Position numbers and translations under genes: made by a program. A DNA stretch of 64,000 bases from assembly GCA_045543495.1 (NCBI GenBank), contig JAZQMO010000053.1, positions 1 to 64,000 on the forward strand, given 5' to 3'. A model generated the notes under the pieces. The model ran no database searches, was not told the origin of the DNA, and was given only the letters and a program-made list of their open reading frames with translations. Positions 16,537 to 25,540 of the stretch are shown here, in pieces. Each line of letters opens with the position of its first letter. The stretch's first letter is position 1. This DNA comes from RGIG5579 sp045543495 (GTDB lineage: Bacteria > Bacillota > Clostridia > Oscillospirales > SIG627).

Positions 16537-16836
16537 ATGCCGATATTGTATTGTTGTCTTACGGTTCTCCCGCTGATTTTATTCTTTTGGTATGGCTCGC
16601 TTTTGCTTTTCGTTTGGCGTCAAGCAAGGCTTTTTAAGCAAAATCAAAATGAAAAAGAGTATTTGGAAGGCCTTACCGAAAAACAGAAGCAGTGCAAAGG
16701 AAAGAGAAAAAAGAATTATTTGCTATATCTTATGATCCTGACCCTGAAGGGTCAGGGAAGGGAAAAAGAAGCCCGCCAAATGCTCCCCTTCCTTCGGTCG
16801 GATCCTCTTTTGGGCATCAAAAAAGAAGCGATGTAA
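16537..16836 (+). CDS. small membrane-anchored protein, unknown function
   Basis: A 99-residue protein with one N-terminal membrane helix (about 3-27), then a highly basic segment (QKQCKGKRKKN) and a short C-terminal region that looks like a tetratricopeptide-type helix pair (LMILTLKGQGREKEARQML). It begins 2 bp after the amidase stop with GGGAGGT overlapping that gene, so it is translated from the same message. A link to cell-wall work is inferred only from this position. Confidence 0.65.
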   Translation: MPILYCCLTVLPLILFFWYGSLLLFVWRQARLFKQNQNEKEYLEGLTEKQKQCKGKRKKNYLLYLMILTLKGQGREKEARQMLPFLRSDPLLGIKKEAM

Positions 16837-16852
16837 AATCGCTTCTTTTTTT
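16819..16852. terminator. bidirectional terminator
   Basis: AAAGAAGCGAT and ATCGCTTCTTT form an 11-bp stem around GTAAA, with A- and T-runs. It overlaps the end of the plus-strand gene and ends 6 bp from the minus-strand dehydrogenase stop. Confidence 0.88.
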
Positions 16853-16857
16853 ACTCT

Positions 16858-17985
16858 TTATTTATATACGCTTTCCTTGCCCTTGATTCCCAGCGCTTCC
16901 TCGCCCAGATAGGAGATCACGTCCATACCGAGGAACTGTGCAAGATCACGCATTTCCGCAACGGTGTTGACATTGACATTGATACCGTTCTTCAATCTTT
17001 CCTCCATAGCGAATACTTCCTTTTCGCCGTGGGTGTAGATTCTGTCTCTGCCCTCTGCCTTGGGAGAATTTCTCAATTCCTCCAGATAAGCGGAGAGGTG
17101 CTTCTTAATGCCTTCTGCAGAACCGAAAATGTTAGGATCGATTACCATAAAGCCGTGGCAAATACCGCCGTGGGTACCGATGTTGGTCTTGTCGGAGGTG
17201 TCACCCATAGCAAGAATGGAGGAGAAGAGCTCTGCCACCATTCCCCAACCGTAGCCCTTGTGGCTTCCGCTGTCCTCGGTAGAACCGCCGAGAGGAAGAA
17301 TTCCGCCGCCCTCCTTGTTGGCAATACAGCCGAGAACTCTTGCGGCATCGGTGGATTCGTTGCCGGTGGAGTCTATGGCCCATCCATCGTGAAGGGGCTT
17401 GTCAAGCTTGTTGTAAACCTCCAATTTGCCGCGGGTCACCACGGTGGTGGAGGCATCAAACAGGAAGGGATAGGGATCAGCAGGGAAGGAAATGGCAATG
17501 GGGTTGGAGCCAAGCATAGCCTTTCTTCCGTAGGTGGGAACCATAATGGCGGTGGTGTTGGTGGTGGAAATACCGATCAGCCCCTCGTCACAAGCCATTT
17601 TGGTGTAGTAGCCTGCAATGCCGTAGTGGGTGGAGTTGCGAACGGTCACCATAGCAATACCGACCTTCTTTGCCTTTTCAATGGCCATCTTCATTGCCTT
17701 GTGAGCAACCACCTGACCCATACCGTCGTGGGCATCCAAAACAGCGGAAACAGGAGTCTCAAATACAACCTCGGGCTTGGCATTGACCTGGATCAGGCCC
17801 TTGGCAATATCCTTGTGATAGCGAACCAATCTCTGAGTACCGTGAGACTCGATACCGAACAGGTCGGCAAGAAGGAGTACATCAGTAATGATCTCGGACT
17901 CTTCACGGGTAAAGCCGAATTTTTCAAAAGCATCCTCGCAGAATTTCTTGAGAGATTCATACGAATAGTTCATGTAATTTTTCAT
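16858..17985 (-). CDS. LDH2-family malate/L-lactate (or related 2-hydroxyacid) dehydrogenase
   Basis: A 375-residue NAD(P)-dependent oxidoreductase of the malate/L-lactate/ureidoglycolate dehydrogenase family (PF02615), distinct from classical LDH. The family marks are ESHGTQRLVRYHKD near residue 45, DAHDGMGQVVAHKAM near 95, NSTHYGIAGYY around 120 (catalytic histidine) and a nucleotide part with GSNPIAISFP. Family members differ in substrate, so the acid cannot be fixed from sequence. AAAGGAA precedes the ATG. It is a single-gene unit with a consensus promoter and a palindromic operator, so it is likely regulated. Confidence 0.88.
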   Translation of the reverse strand: MKNYMNYSYESLKKFCEDAFEKFGFTREESEIITDVLLLADLFGIESHGTQRLVRYHKDIAKGLIQVNAKPEVVFETPVSAVLDAHDGMGQVVAHKAMKMAIEKAKKVGIAMVTVRNSTHYGIAGYYTKMACDEGLIGISTTNTTAIMVPTYGRKAMLGSNPIAISFPADPYPFLFDASTTVVTRGKLEVYNKLDKPLHDGWAIDSTGNESTDAARVLGCIANKEGGGILPLGGSTEDSGSHKGYGWGMVAELFSSILAMGDTSDKTNIGTHGGICHGFMVIDPNIFGSAEGIKKHLSAYLEELRNSPKAEGRDRIYTHGEKEVFAMEERLKNGINVNVNTVAEMRDLAQFLGMDVISYLGEEALGIKGKESVYK

Positions 17986-18023
17986 GATCGTTCCTTTCGT
18001 GGATCCAAAAAAATGTTACATCT

Positions 18024-18079
18024 ATTATATACAAATAATTTCTCATTGTCAATTCGTCATCAATACAAATTATTTGTAT
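18024..18079 (-). promoter_or_regulatory. LDH2 gene promoter TTGACA-N17-TATAAT with palindromic operator
   Basis: On the minus strand TTGACA (18052-18047) and TATAAT (18029-18024) are at ideal spacing. Just upstream is the perfect palindrome ATACAAAT-T-ATTTGTAT (18063-18079). The half-site ATACAAATAATTT is repeated at 18029-18041 over the spacer and -10, which suggests two operator positions for one regulator. Confidence 0.75.
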
Positions 18080-18106
18080 ATGCCATTTTGTTTTGCAATA
18101 AAAAAT

Positions 18107-18137
18107 AAAAAAAGCCACGAAATTGTGGCTTTTTTGT
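18107..18137. terminator. bidirectional terminator after the ferredoxin gene
   Basis: AAAGCCAC and GTGGCTTT pair around GAAATT with an A-run on one side and a T-run on the other. It isolates the ferredoxin gene from the downstream dehydrogenase gene. Confidence 0.8.
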
Positions 18138-18146
18138 TTGCGTTAT

Positions 18147-18320
18147 TTACGCTTCGGGCTGGGGAGCCTCAACGGGGCAAACGCCTGCGCAAGCGCCGCA
18201 CTCGATGCAAGCATCCTTATCAATGACAGCCTTGCCGTCTTTTTCGGTGATAGCGCTTACGGGACACTCGTCAACGCAAGCCATGCAGCCGAGACATTCT
18301 TCAGAAATGATGTATGCCAT
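18147..18320 (-). CDS. 2[4Fe-4S] ferredoxin
   Basis: A 57-residue electron carrier, short but clear. Two cluster motifs are present, CLGCMACVDECP near residue 9 and CIECGACAGVCP near residue 38, joined by a typical clostridial linker (KDGKAVIDKD). GGAGG lies 6 bp before the ATG. It is monocistronic with its own promoter (18351-18378) and terminator. It likely serves pyruvate and hydrogen metabolism, but no partner enzyme is adjacent. Confidence 0.95.
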   Translation of the reverse strand: MAYIISEECLGCMACVDECPVSAITEKDGKAVIDKDACIECGACAGVCPVEAPQPEA

Positions 18321-18350
18321 TTGAATACCTCCAAAAAAATTGATATAAAC

Positions 18351-18378
18351 ATTATATCACCGGTTTTCAAAATTTCAA
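18351..18378 (-). promoter_or_regulatory. ferredoxin promoter TTGAAA-N16-TATAAT
   Basis: TTGAAA (18378-18373) and TATAAT (18356-18351) on the minus strand, about 30 bp before the ferredoxin start. The boxes fall right after the ricT stop codon region. Confidence 0.7.
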
Positions 18379-18392
18379 TAGTTTTGGAAAAT

Positions 18393-19490
18393 TTATTTTC
18401 CTTCGGGCTTGTTTTCGGCGTTTTCCACATTTTCACGAGCCGAATTTTGTGCTTTCTTCTGCTTGGAAAGCACCTTTAAGTCGGCGGCAGGGAAAACAAA
18501 GATGTTGTCGGGATCGGAATCCAGCTTTACCTTGCAGCGCTCACAAAGCACGTTGGTCTCCAAAACCACGCCCTGTCCTTGAGGTGTCATAACACATTGA
18601 TCTGCCTTGGGGCAACGGCGTGAAGCCTCCACATATACGTCGTTTTCATAGCGGAGACAGCACATCAGTCTGCCGCAGGTACCGCTGATCTTGGTGGGGT
18701 TCAGGCTCAGGTTTTGCTCCTTTGCCATTTTGATGCTCACCTGCTGGAAATCCTCCAGGAAGGAGGAGCAGCACAGAGGTCTGCCGCAAATGCCAAGTCC
18801 TCCAAGCTGCTTTGCTTCATCTCTCACACCGATCTGGCGAAGCTCAATTCGGGTCTTGAAGACGGAAGCCATATCCTTGACAAACTCTCTGAAATCCACT
18901 CTGCCCTCGGAGGTAAAGTAGAAGATCAGCTTGGAGCGGTCAAAGGAGCATTCCACATCGGAGAGAGCCATATCCAGCTTGTGGGAAATGACCTTTTCCT
19001 GAAAGACCTTTCTTGCCTTCAACTCCAATTCACGGTTTTCTTTATTCTGCGCCTTGTCCTTTTGATCGGCAAAGCGAACCACCTTTTTCAAGGGGAGCAC
19101 AAGAGAGGAAACGGGGGACAGGTGATTGCCTGTGGAGACAACACCGAATTCCTTGCCTTGACTGGTCTCCACAATGACCTCATCCCCCATGGCATATTTT
19201 TTTCCTTCGGGATCGAAGGAATAGCTCTTTCCCACGGGACGGAAGCGTACCCCGATCACCTCGATCTTTTTCTCGGGGGAAGCCTTCTCCTCTTGTTCCT
19301 CTGCGGGCAGGGAAAGGAAAGGCGTATCATTTACTACGGTCTCCTCTTGAACAGGGGCGGCAGAAATCTCCTTTTCCTCCACTGCCTCTCCCGCTACGGG
19401 AGCCTTTGTATGATCCTTTTTGTTGGGCCTTCTTCCACGGCGGTGATGCCGTCTGAAATGAGGCTTTTTTTCATTTTGCTTGTTATCCAT
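18393..19490 (-). CDS. ricT: PSP1-domain protein RicT (YaaT-like)
   Basis: A 365-residue protein; in Bacillus RicT works with RicA and RicF as an Fe-S complex that stimulates RNA processing by RNase Y. The N terminus is a long basic, low-complexity extension (HFRRHHRRGRRPNKK) of about 75 residues, longer than in Bacillus. The PSP1 core follows, with GLGICGRPLCC, GTCGRLMCCLRYE and two later CxxxxxC/CxxC pairs as cluster ligands. AAAGGAAC precedes the ATG. The darA-holB-ricT neighbourhood matches Bacillota, but here murA stands between holB and ricT. Confidence 0.88.
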   Translation of the reverse strand: MDNKQNEKKPHFRRHHRRGRRPNKKDHTKAPVAGEAVEEKEISAAPVQEETVVNDTPFLSLPAEEQEEKASPEKKIEVIGVRFRPVGKSYSFDPEGKKYAMGDEVIVETSQGKEFGVVSTGNHLSPVSSLVLPLKKVVRFADQKDKAQNKENRELELKARKVFQEKVISHKLDMALSDVECSFDRSKLIFYFTSEGRVDFREFVKDMASVFKTRIELRQIGVRDEAKQLGGLGICGRPLCCSSFLEDFQQVSIKMAKEQNLSLNPTKISGTCGRLMCCLRYENDVYVEASRRCPKADQCVMTPQGQGVVLETNVLCERCKVKLDSDPDNIFVFPAADLKVLSKQKKAQNSARENVENAENKPEGK

Positions 19491-19502
19491 ACTGTTCCTT
19501 TA

Positions 19503-20807
19503 TTATTCAAAATCGGAAAATTCCAGATCCTTGGGGTAGACCACCTTAATGTCGGCGCCCACGGCACGAAGCTTCTCGATCAGATCCTCGTAGCCACGGA
19601 AAATGTGGTGGATCTCATCGATCTGGGTAATGCCGCTTGCCGCAAGCCCTGCAATAACCATGGCACAGCCTGCTCGCAGATCCACTGCACGAACGGAGGC
19701 ACCGTTAAAGCCTCGGATCCCCTCAACCTCTGCGGTACGGCCGTTGATGTTGATTCTGGCACCCATTCGCTTCAATTCCTCAACATAGCGGAAGCGGGAT
19801 TCCCACACACTCTCGGTCAAGCGGGAAAGCCCGTCTGCCAGACAGAGCAGTACACACATCTGCGGGTGCATATCCGTGGGAAAGCCGGGATAGGGAAGGG
19901 TCTTGACGTTGACACGCTTCAAGGGGCCCTCGCCACGCTTCACGGTAATGGAGTCGCCATCCTCATCCACCTGCACGCCCATTTCGCAAAGCTTTGCCGT
20001 AACCGAATCCAAATGCTTGGGGATTACGTTGGTCACCTTGATCTCACCGCCTGTGGCGGCGGCCAGAATCATAAAGGTGCCCGCTTCGATCATATCGGGA
20101 ATGATGGTATAGGTCACACCGTGGAGCCTTTTCACGCCGCGGATACGGATCACATCCGTACCGGCGCCGCTGATATCGGCACCGCAGGCGTTGAGAAAGT
20201 TTGCGGTATCAACAATGTGAGGCTCGTGTGCGGCGTTTTCAATGATGGTGGTGCCCTCTGCCTTCACGGCGGCCAGCATCACATTGATGGTGCCACCAAC
20301 GGTTGCCATATCCATGTAAACGGAATTTCCGTGGAGAATGCCGTCCTTGGCGGTGGCTTCTATGTACCCTCCGTCCACCTTCACATCACATCCGAGAGCC
20401 TCAAAGCCCTTGATATGCTGGTCAATGGGACGAACACCGAAATCACATCCGCCGGGCAGACCCACAAAGGCCCGTCCGAACCTGCCCAATTCGGCACCGA
20501 TGAGATAGTAGGAGGCACGCATTTTTCCCACCAATTCATAGGGGGCAATTCCGGGGGTTACAAAAGCGGAATCGATCTCTACCGTATTTTTGTCCAAACG
20601 GTTGATCTTTACACCGATGGACTCCAATATTTTCAGGGAAACATTGACATCGCTGATGTCGGGCAAATTCTCAATGGTGCACTTATCTTCTGTCAAAATG
20701 GTGGAAAGAAGAATGGGCACCGCTGCATTTTTCATTCCCGAAATGGGAATTTCGCCCACCAGCGGCTTTCCGCCCGAAATAATGATTTTTCCTTTGCTTG
20801 TATCCAT
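19503..20807 (-). CDS. murA: UDP-N-acetylglucosamine 1-carboxyvinyltransferase
   Basis: The enzyme adds enolpyruvate to UDP-GlcNAc, the first committed step of peptidoglycan synthesis, and is the fosfomycin target. At 434 residues it is full length. The N-terminal GMKNAAVPILLS carries the conserved Lys-Asn pair and the flexible loop PGGCDFGVRPID keeps the catalytic cysteine. It is in the same orientation as holB and ricT; 104 bp separate it from holB and 12 bp from ricT, so it may start its own message. Confidence 0.95.
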   Translation of the reverse strand: MDTSKGKIIISGGKPLVGEIPISGMKNAAVPILLSTILTEDKCTIENLPDISDVNVSLKILESIGVKINRLDKNTVEIDSAFVTPGIAPYELVGKMRASYYLIGAELGRFGRAFVGLPGGCDFGVRPIDQHIKGFEALGCDVKVDGGYIEATAKDGILHGNSVYMDMATVGGTINVMLAAVKAEGTTIIENAAHEPHIVDTANFLNACGADISGAGTDVIRIRGVKRLHGVTYTIIPDMIEAGTFMILAAATGGEIKVTNVIPKHLDSVTAKLCEMGVQVDEDGDSITVKRGEGPLKRVNVKTLPYPGFPTDMHPQMCVLLCLADGLSRLTESVWESRFRYVEELKRMGARININGRTAEVEGIRGFNGASVRAVDLRAGCAMVIAGLAASGITQIDEIHHIFRGYEDLIEKLRAVGADIKVVYPKDLEFSDFE

Positions 20808-20911
20808 AAAAAGGGGATCGATCCTTTCTGATTTCTTTTTGATCTTTCACGTGCTTTGCCGTGAAAAAAAGACCACATCCATATTATATGAGTTTTCCAA
20901 CAATGGGTGAT

Positions 20912-21904
20912 TTATACCGATCCTGTCAAGCCTTCTGCGGTCAAATGAAAGCCTGAGAGAGCGGAAAAGAGATTGACGTTGACCTGCGCGGCCTCTTCCA
21001 GCTCCTCGCAAAGCTCATACAGCTTTACACAAGAAGCGGGATCGATCACCGCAGCAAGCTCACGCCGAAGGGACTCATCCGAGAAAAAATCCCCTTGGGA
21101 GGAATCAAAATACCGTTCCACCATAAGATCCCGAAGGGCCAACTTGAAAAGAGGCAGGATGATGCCAAGCTCCTTTCTTGTCACCGTCGCAGGGGGTAAG
21201 ATCAGGCTTAGCTTGGTAAATCCGTCGGATCGATACAGCGCCTTAAAATACTGCAATACCGTATCTCTTGCTTTTTGGATCTCTTCATTTCCCATCAAAT
21301 CTCTTGCCCGACCGAGGGAGCCACTCGCCAAAAGGGCGGCCTGACTTGCCCGCTCCTGTTCATACCCCTCCCGAAGGAGTGTAGAATATATTATCTCGCG
21401 GGAAAGAGGCTCAGTCTTCAACTGAACCGCACGACTGCGAACCGTGGGTAAAAGAGCGGTCTTATCCTCGGTCAAAAGGAAGAAAACCGTATTCTGCCCC
21501 GGTTCCTCAATGCTTTTTAACAGCGCATTCTGCGCTTCCTTTTTCATACATTCACTGTTCTCAAGGATAAAAATGCGCCAATCGCTTTGAGAGGGGAGAA
21601 TGTAAGTATTTTGAAGCCATTCACGAATGGCCGCAACCGGAATACGCTTTCCTTCTTCCTCGGGGCGAACCTCGTGCACATCCACATGGTTCCCTGCCAA
21701 AATGTTTTTGCAATCGGGGCAGGTAAGACAAGGCTTCCCTGCGCTCTTGTGGGTGCAGTTCATGGCACAGGCCAAATAACGGACAATGGTCAGCTTTCCC
21801 GTGCCCTTTGCTCCTTCGATCAGGTAACAGCCTGCAAGGCGATTTTCCTCATAAGCGGAAAACAGAGCCTTCAAAAGGGAAGCGTTTCCGATGATGGGCT
21901 GCAT
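20912..21904 (-). CDS. holB: DNA polymerase III delta' subunit
   Basis: A clamp-loader subunit of 330 residues. The AAA+ Walker A-like loop is IEGAKGTGKLT (about residue 23), followed by a zinc module with cysteines in AMNCTHKS and CLTCPDCKN, then ILENSECMKKEAQNALLKSIEEP (quoted in part) and the sensor RSRAVQLK. The N terminus is typical for HolB (IIGNASLLKALFSAYEENRL). It starts 2 bp after the darA stop, so the two are co-translated. Confidence 0.9.
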   Translation of the reverse strand: MQPIIGNASLLKALFSAYEENRLAGCYLIEGAKGTGKLTIVRYLACAMNCTHKSAGKPCLTCPDCKNILAGNHVDVHEVRPEEEGKRIPVAAIREWLQNTYILPSQSDWRIFILENSECMKKEAQNALLKSIEEPGQNTVFFLLTEDKTALLPTVRSRAVQLKTEPLSREIIYSTLLREGYEQERASQAALLASGSLGRARDLMGNEEIQKARDTVLQYFKALYRSDGFTKLSLILPPATVTRKELGIILPLFKLALRDLMVERYFDSSQGDFFSDESLRRELAAVIDPASCVKLYELCEELEEAAQVNVNLFSALSGFHLTAEGLTGSV

Positions 21905-21906
21905 CT

Positions 21907-22230
21907 TTATGCCTTTTCGTACTTCTCAATATCCACCACAAAGATGGTGGCACCGCCGATGGTAACCTCTACGGGGTATGCGGCCATACCGGGATTGTAG
22001 TGATCGTAGTCAATGGGCATGATCTGGGTTCTTCTTCTGGAATGCTCCTTGATAATGGCGATCGCCTTTTCTACCATTTCATCCTCCACACCGGAAATGA
22101 AGGTGGTGTTTCCCTTCATCAAAAATCCACCGGTGGAAGCAAGCTTGGTTACGGGAATACGCTCTTTATTCAAATTCTTCATAACGTCATTGGCGTCATC
22201 ATTGTTGACAATGGCAAAAATCATTTTCAT
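21907..22230 (-). CDS. darA: cyclic di-AMP receptor DarA (PII-like)
   Basis: A 107-residue PII-fold protein (YaaQ/PstA) that binds c-di-AMP. The start MKMIFAIVNNDDAN, the segment VTKLASTGGFLMKGNTTF and the C-terminal part with PVEVTIGGATIFVVD are strongly family-like. AGGAGGATCC lies before the ATG. It heads an operon with holB behind a consensus promoter. The leader contains an 8-bp inverted repeat (AGGTATAT/ATATACCT, 22270-22298) that could stabilise the RNA or bind a regulator. Confidence 0.93.
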   Translation of the reverse strand: MKMIFAIVNNDDANDVMKNLNKERIPVTKLASTGGFLMKGNTTFISGVEDEMVEKAIAIIKEHSRRRTQIMPIDYDHYNPGMAAYPVEVTIGGATIFVVDIEKYEKA

Positions 22231-22304
22231 AATCAGGATCCTCCTATTGTGATTCTGTGTTGATCTTAAGGTATATTTATTAGATGATAGATATACCTGT
22301 TTAC

Positions 22305-22333
22305 ATTATAACACAGAGTCCTTCAATTGTCAA
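22305..22333 (-). promoter_or_regulatory. darA-holB promoter TTGACA-N17-TATAAT
   Basis: Both hexamers are perfect on the minus strand (22333-22328 and 22310-22305). The predicted leader is about 70 nt. Confidence 0.85.
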
Positions 22334-22356
22334 AGAATTTGTTCATATTTTTTTAA

Positions 22357-22387
22357 GAAAAAAAGAGCAGCCGAAGCTGCTCTTTTT
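22357..22387 (-). terminator. terminator of the ABC transporter gene
   Basis: AAAAGAGCAGC pairs with GCTGCTCTTTT around a loop read as TTCG on the minus strand, followed by a T-rich run. Confidence 0.88.
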
Positions 22388-22395
22388 GAAAAAAA

Positions 22396-25368
22396 TCATT
22401 CGGTTCTCAGCGCTTCCACAGGGTCCTTCTTGGCTGCGAAGCGAGAGGGAACAAGCCCTGCAATAAAGGATAGCAAAACGCTGATTGCTATGAGGCTGTA
22501 GCCCGCGGGAGGCAGGGCGGCGCCAAGGGTCTCGATTCCCGTTAGGCTCTGAATGATCACATTGATGGGGATGATCAGAAGAAGCGTGATGCCGATGCCG
22601 ATGATTCCTGCCGCAAAGCCTTCTATGATGCTTTCCGCATTGAAGACACGGGAAATATCCTTCTTGGAGGCACCGATGGCACGCAAAATACCGATCTCCT
22701 TGGTTCTTTCCAAAACGGAAATATAGGTGATAATGCCGATCATAATGGAGGAAACCACAAGAGAAACGGAAACGAAGGCGATCAGAACATAGGAAATGGC
22801 GTTGATGATGGTGGAAATGCCCGACATCATAATGGCAAACATATCCGTGTAGTTGATCTTGTCCTTCTCCTCCTTGGTGTCGTTATAAGCCTGAATCAGA
22901 TCGGCGATCCGATCCTTGTTGTCAAAGGTGTCGGTATAAATGTTGACGGAGCTGGGGCTTTCCTTTTCCACCAGTCCCAAAAGATCCAAATTTTCCTCCA
23001 GATCTCTCTCGGAGTGGGTCTGGGGCATATACCTTTCATAAAGCTCTACCATTTGCTTTTCCGTGTATCCCTCGGGGTTGGAAAGCTTTGCGGTAAGCAT
23101 GGCGGCAAGCTGGGGAGCGGGAATGGCGCTCATAGAGGCGCTCACCTGCTCCTTGTACTGTGCGGTGATCATTTCCTCCATTCTTTCCTTGACGGATCGG
23201 AATAGCTCATCATCGCTCATCTGTGCAATATAATCGGTAATGTAGGAAGCATCGGTTCCTTCCGTCTCCTGCTCGGAGAGGGCCTTGATGATGTAGGCCT
23301 CCAGCTGATCTCTGCTGAGACCGCCGATCTGCGCATTGACGGTAGTATCCAAATATGCCTGATCGGGAATGGAGGAGATCTCCACATAGATCTGCCCCTT
23401 TTTGGTCTCATTCAAGCCCAAAAGATATTCTCGGATCAGATCGCTCTTTTCCTTGTCGCTGTATTCCTCAAAGTCCTCGGGAAGGAAGGGGAGATTGAGT
23501 ATGATATCGGTGTCGGGAGAGTCCTTTTGCTCCTTCAGGATGGTGCTTTCCTCAATCTTTTCCAATAAGTGCGCTGTCAGATCGGAGGTGTATCCGATGG
23601 CGCCTGAGAGCATAGCGGTGTTGGTATCCTCACCGGGACGGATGATGCCGCATATCTTAACGGAAACTCCCTTGTCGGAGCCGAACAGATAATCCAGTCC
23701 TTTTTCCGTTTCGGTCAGAAGGGTGTACCCGCCAAAGGCGCTCTTTTGATACAGATCCGAGGGTAAAAAGACCTTGAATTCCTTATCGCATACCTCTTCA
23801 TAACTCCAGGAGGAAATAGTGGTGTCAAGGGTCTCGCCCTTTTGGGAGGCCTTCATATCGTCAATGAGCTGCCTTGTGGGAACAAGTCCGAGACCGCCGA
23901 GGATCAGATCGCTCAATTCGTTGTTTTCGTTGACAATGAGCACTACCTCGTCGTATTTTTCGGGCCAGGAGCCGTAGATCAGGTCGTATTGCTCCCGAAT
24001 CAGATCGTTGACTCCCGTGCCGTCCTGCTGAGGCAGCATTTCCTGCCAAAGCTTCACAGAGCCAAAGTTCAAGGAAGCATTGGCGTTCATACTCATGGCG
24101 CTGTCGGAAATACCGATGCCACGGAAGACCTCTTTCATCAATTCCTCAATATCGCTTTTTACAATGACACCGTCGGAATCCTTGGTGTAAATGCTCATAT
24201 TCAGATCATACGAATATTGAAGATTGGAAATGTAGCTGCGGATCTCTTCGTTGGAATCCAAAAACTCCTTAAAATCCTTCAGGTTATTGGTCTGGATCTG
24301 AGCGTTGTTCAGGGAGTTGACCATTTCGTTCATAACCTTGGAGGAATAGACCGCATCTTTCTCGTGACGGTTTTTTTCATTGTCTTGGTTGATTCCCATC
24401 AGCGTTGCCAAAAAGGCTGACATATCGGCGCTTTCGGCCTGAATGGTAATGGGATAGCTGGAGAGGGTCTCCTCCTGAACGGAGCGAATATAGGCGTTGA
24501 TACCGTTGGAGAGAGAAAGGATCAGAGCAATTCCGATGATACCGATGGAGCCCGCAAAGGAGGTGAGAAGGGTGCGCCCCTTTTTGGTCATCAGATTGTT
24601 CATGGAAAGGCTCAGGGCCGTGAAAAAGGACATGGAGGGCTTTTTTGTCTTCTTCGATTGCTTTTTCTCGTGAGGCGCCTTTTCGCTCTCCGTATTGGGG
24701 CAGGAGTCCTTGAGCAATTCACCGTCCAACAAATGAATGATACGGCTGGAATATTCCTCGGCAAGCTCGGGATTGTGAGTGACCATGATCACAAGCTTTT
24801 CCTTGGAGATCTCCTTGAGGATCTCCATAATTTGAAGGCTGGTGGCGGAATCCAGTGCCCCTGTCGGCTCGTCGGCCAAAAGGATCTCGGGATCGTTCAC
24901 CAGTGCACGGGCAATGGCAACTCTCTGCATCTGACCACCCGAGAGCTGGTTTGGCTTTTTGCGGATCTGATCCTTCAGACCAACCTTTTCCAGTGCGGCC
25001 GTGGCTCTTTTTCTTCTCTCAGCCTTAGAAACACCCGAGAGGGTCAGGGCAAGCTCCACATTTGCCAAAACGCTTTGGTGAGGAATCAGATTATAGCTTT
25101 GAAATACAAAGCCGATGGAATGATTGCGGTAATTGTCCCAATCGGAATCCGTAAAGGCCTTGGTGCTTTTTCCGTCGATCACAAGATCTCCCGAGGTGTA
25201 GTGATCCAAACCGCCGATGATATTCAGCAGCGTTGTCTTACCGCAGCCGGAGGGGCCGAGAATGGAAACGAATTCATTGGTTCCAAAGGTCAGGGAAATT
25301 CCCTTCAGGGCTTTCACCTTGTCACTCTCGGAGAGATAATCCTTTTTAATATCAATAAGCTGTAGCAT
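22396..25368 (-). CDS. MacB-like ABC transporter, fused ATPase and FtsX-type permease
   Basis: A 990-residue protein. Residues 1-225 are an ABC ATPase with GPSGCGKTT, LSGGQMQRVAIARAL, LLADEPTGALD and VTHNP. After a lysine-rich linker comes a first membrane helix (about 272-293), an external region of about 540 residues, and three C-terminal helices of the FtsX type with ERTKEIGILRAIGASKKDI between them. MacB-like mechanotransducing transporters export peptides, lipoproteins or antibiotics or drive envelope processes. The very large external domain sets this one apart and its substrate is unknown. An inverted repeat AACAGG/CCTGTT lies about 40 bp upstream of the start (near 25410-25432). Confidence 0.9.
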   Translation of the reverse strand: MLQLIDIKKDYLSESDKVKALKGISLTFGTNEFVSILGPSGCGKTTLLNIIGGLDHYTSGDLVIDGKSTKAFTDSDWDNYRNHSIGFVFQSYNLIPHQSVLANVELALTLSGVSKAERRKRATAALEKVGLKDQIRKKPNQLSGGQMQRVAIARALVNDPEILLADEPTGALDSATSLQIMEILKEISKEKLVIMVTHNPELAEEYSSRIIHLLDGELLKDSCPNTESEKAPHEKKQSKKTKKPSMSFFTALSLSMNNLMTKKGRTLLTSFAGSIGIIGIALILSLSNGINAYIRSVQEETLSSYPITIQAESADMSAFLATLMGINQDNEKNRHEKDAVYSSKVMNEMVNSLNNAQIQTNNLKDFKEFLDSNEEIRSYISNLQYSYDLNMSIYTKDSDGVIVKSDIEELMKEVFRGIGISDSAMSMNANASLNFGSVKLWQEMLPQQDGTGVNDLIREQYDLIYGSWPEKYDEVVLIVNENNELSDLILGGLGLVPTRQLIDDMKASQKGETLDTTISSWSYEEVCDKEFKVFLPSDLYQKSAFGGYTLLTETEKGLDYLFGSDKGVSVKICGIIRPGEDTNTAMLSGAIGYTSDLTAHLLEKIEESTILKEQKDSPDTDIILNLPFLPEDFEEYSDKEKSDLIREYLLGLNETKKGQIYVEISSIPDQAYLDTTVNAQIGGLSRDQLEAYIIKALSEQETEGTDASYITDYIAQMSDDELFRSVKERMEEMITAQYKEQVSASMSAIPAPQLAAMLTAKLSNPEGYTEKQMVELYERYMPQTHSERDLEENLDLLGLVEKESPSSVNIYTDTFDNKDRIADLIQAYNDTKEEKDKINYTDMFAIMMSGISTIINAISYVLIAFVSVSLVVSSIMIGIITYISVLERTKEIGILRAIGASKKDISRVFNAESIIEGFAAGIIGIGITLLLIIPINVIIQSLTGIETLGAALPPAGYSLIAISVLLSFIAGLVPSRFAAKKDPVEALRTE

Positions 25369-25540
25369 GCTTTTTCCTTTCTTGATCTGTTTGGCAGAAA
25401 GTATAACAGGCCAATTTTAACCTGTTGTGAATATTGCATATATTTTTTCTGAAATTGGAAATTCTAAACAGGAATCTTCAATCACTTTTAAATTCAGTTC
25501 ATTATATCCCATTAAGATATCCTTGTAAAGAGGGGTCGAG

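Noticed and set aside
18714..20831. A 705-codon plus-strand frame opposite ricT and murA
   Set aside because: It lies antisense to two clear conserved genes, has no ribosome site and its product has the His/Gly/Val-rich composition typical of a shadow frame.
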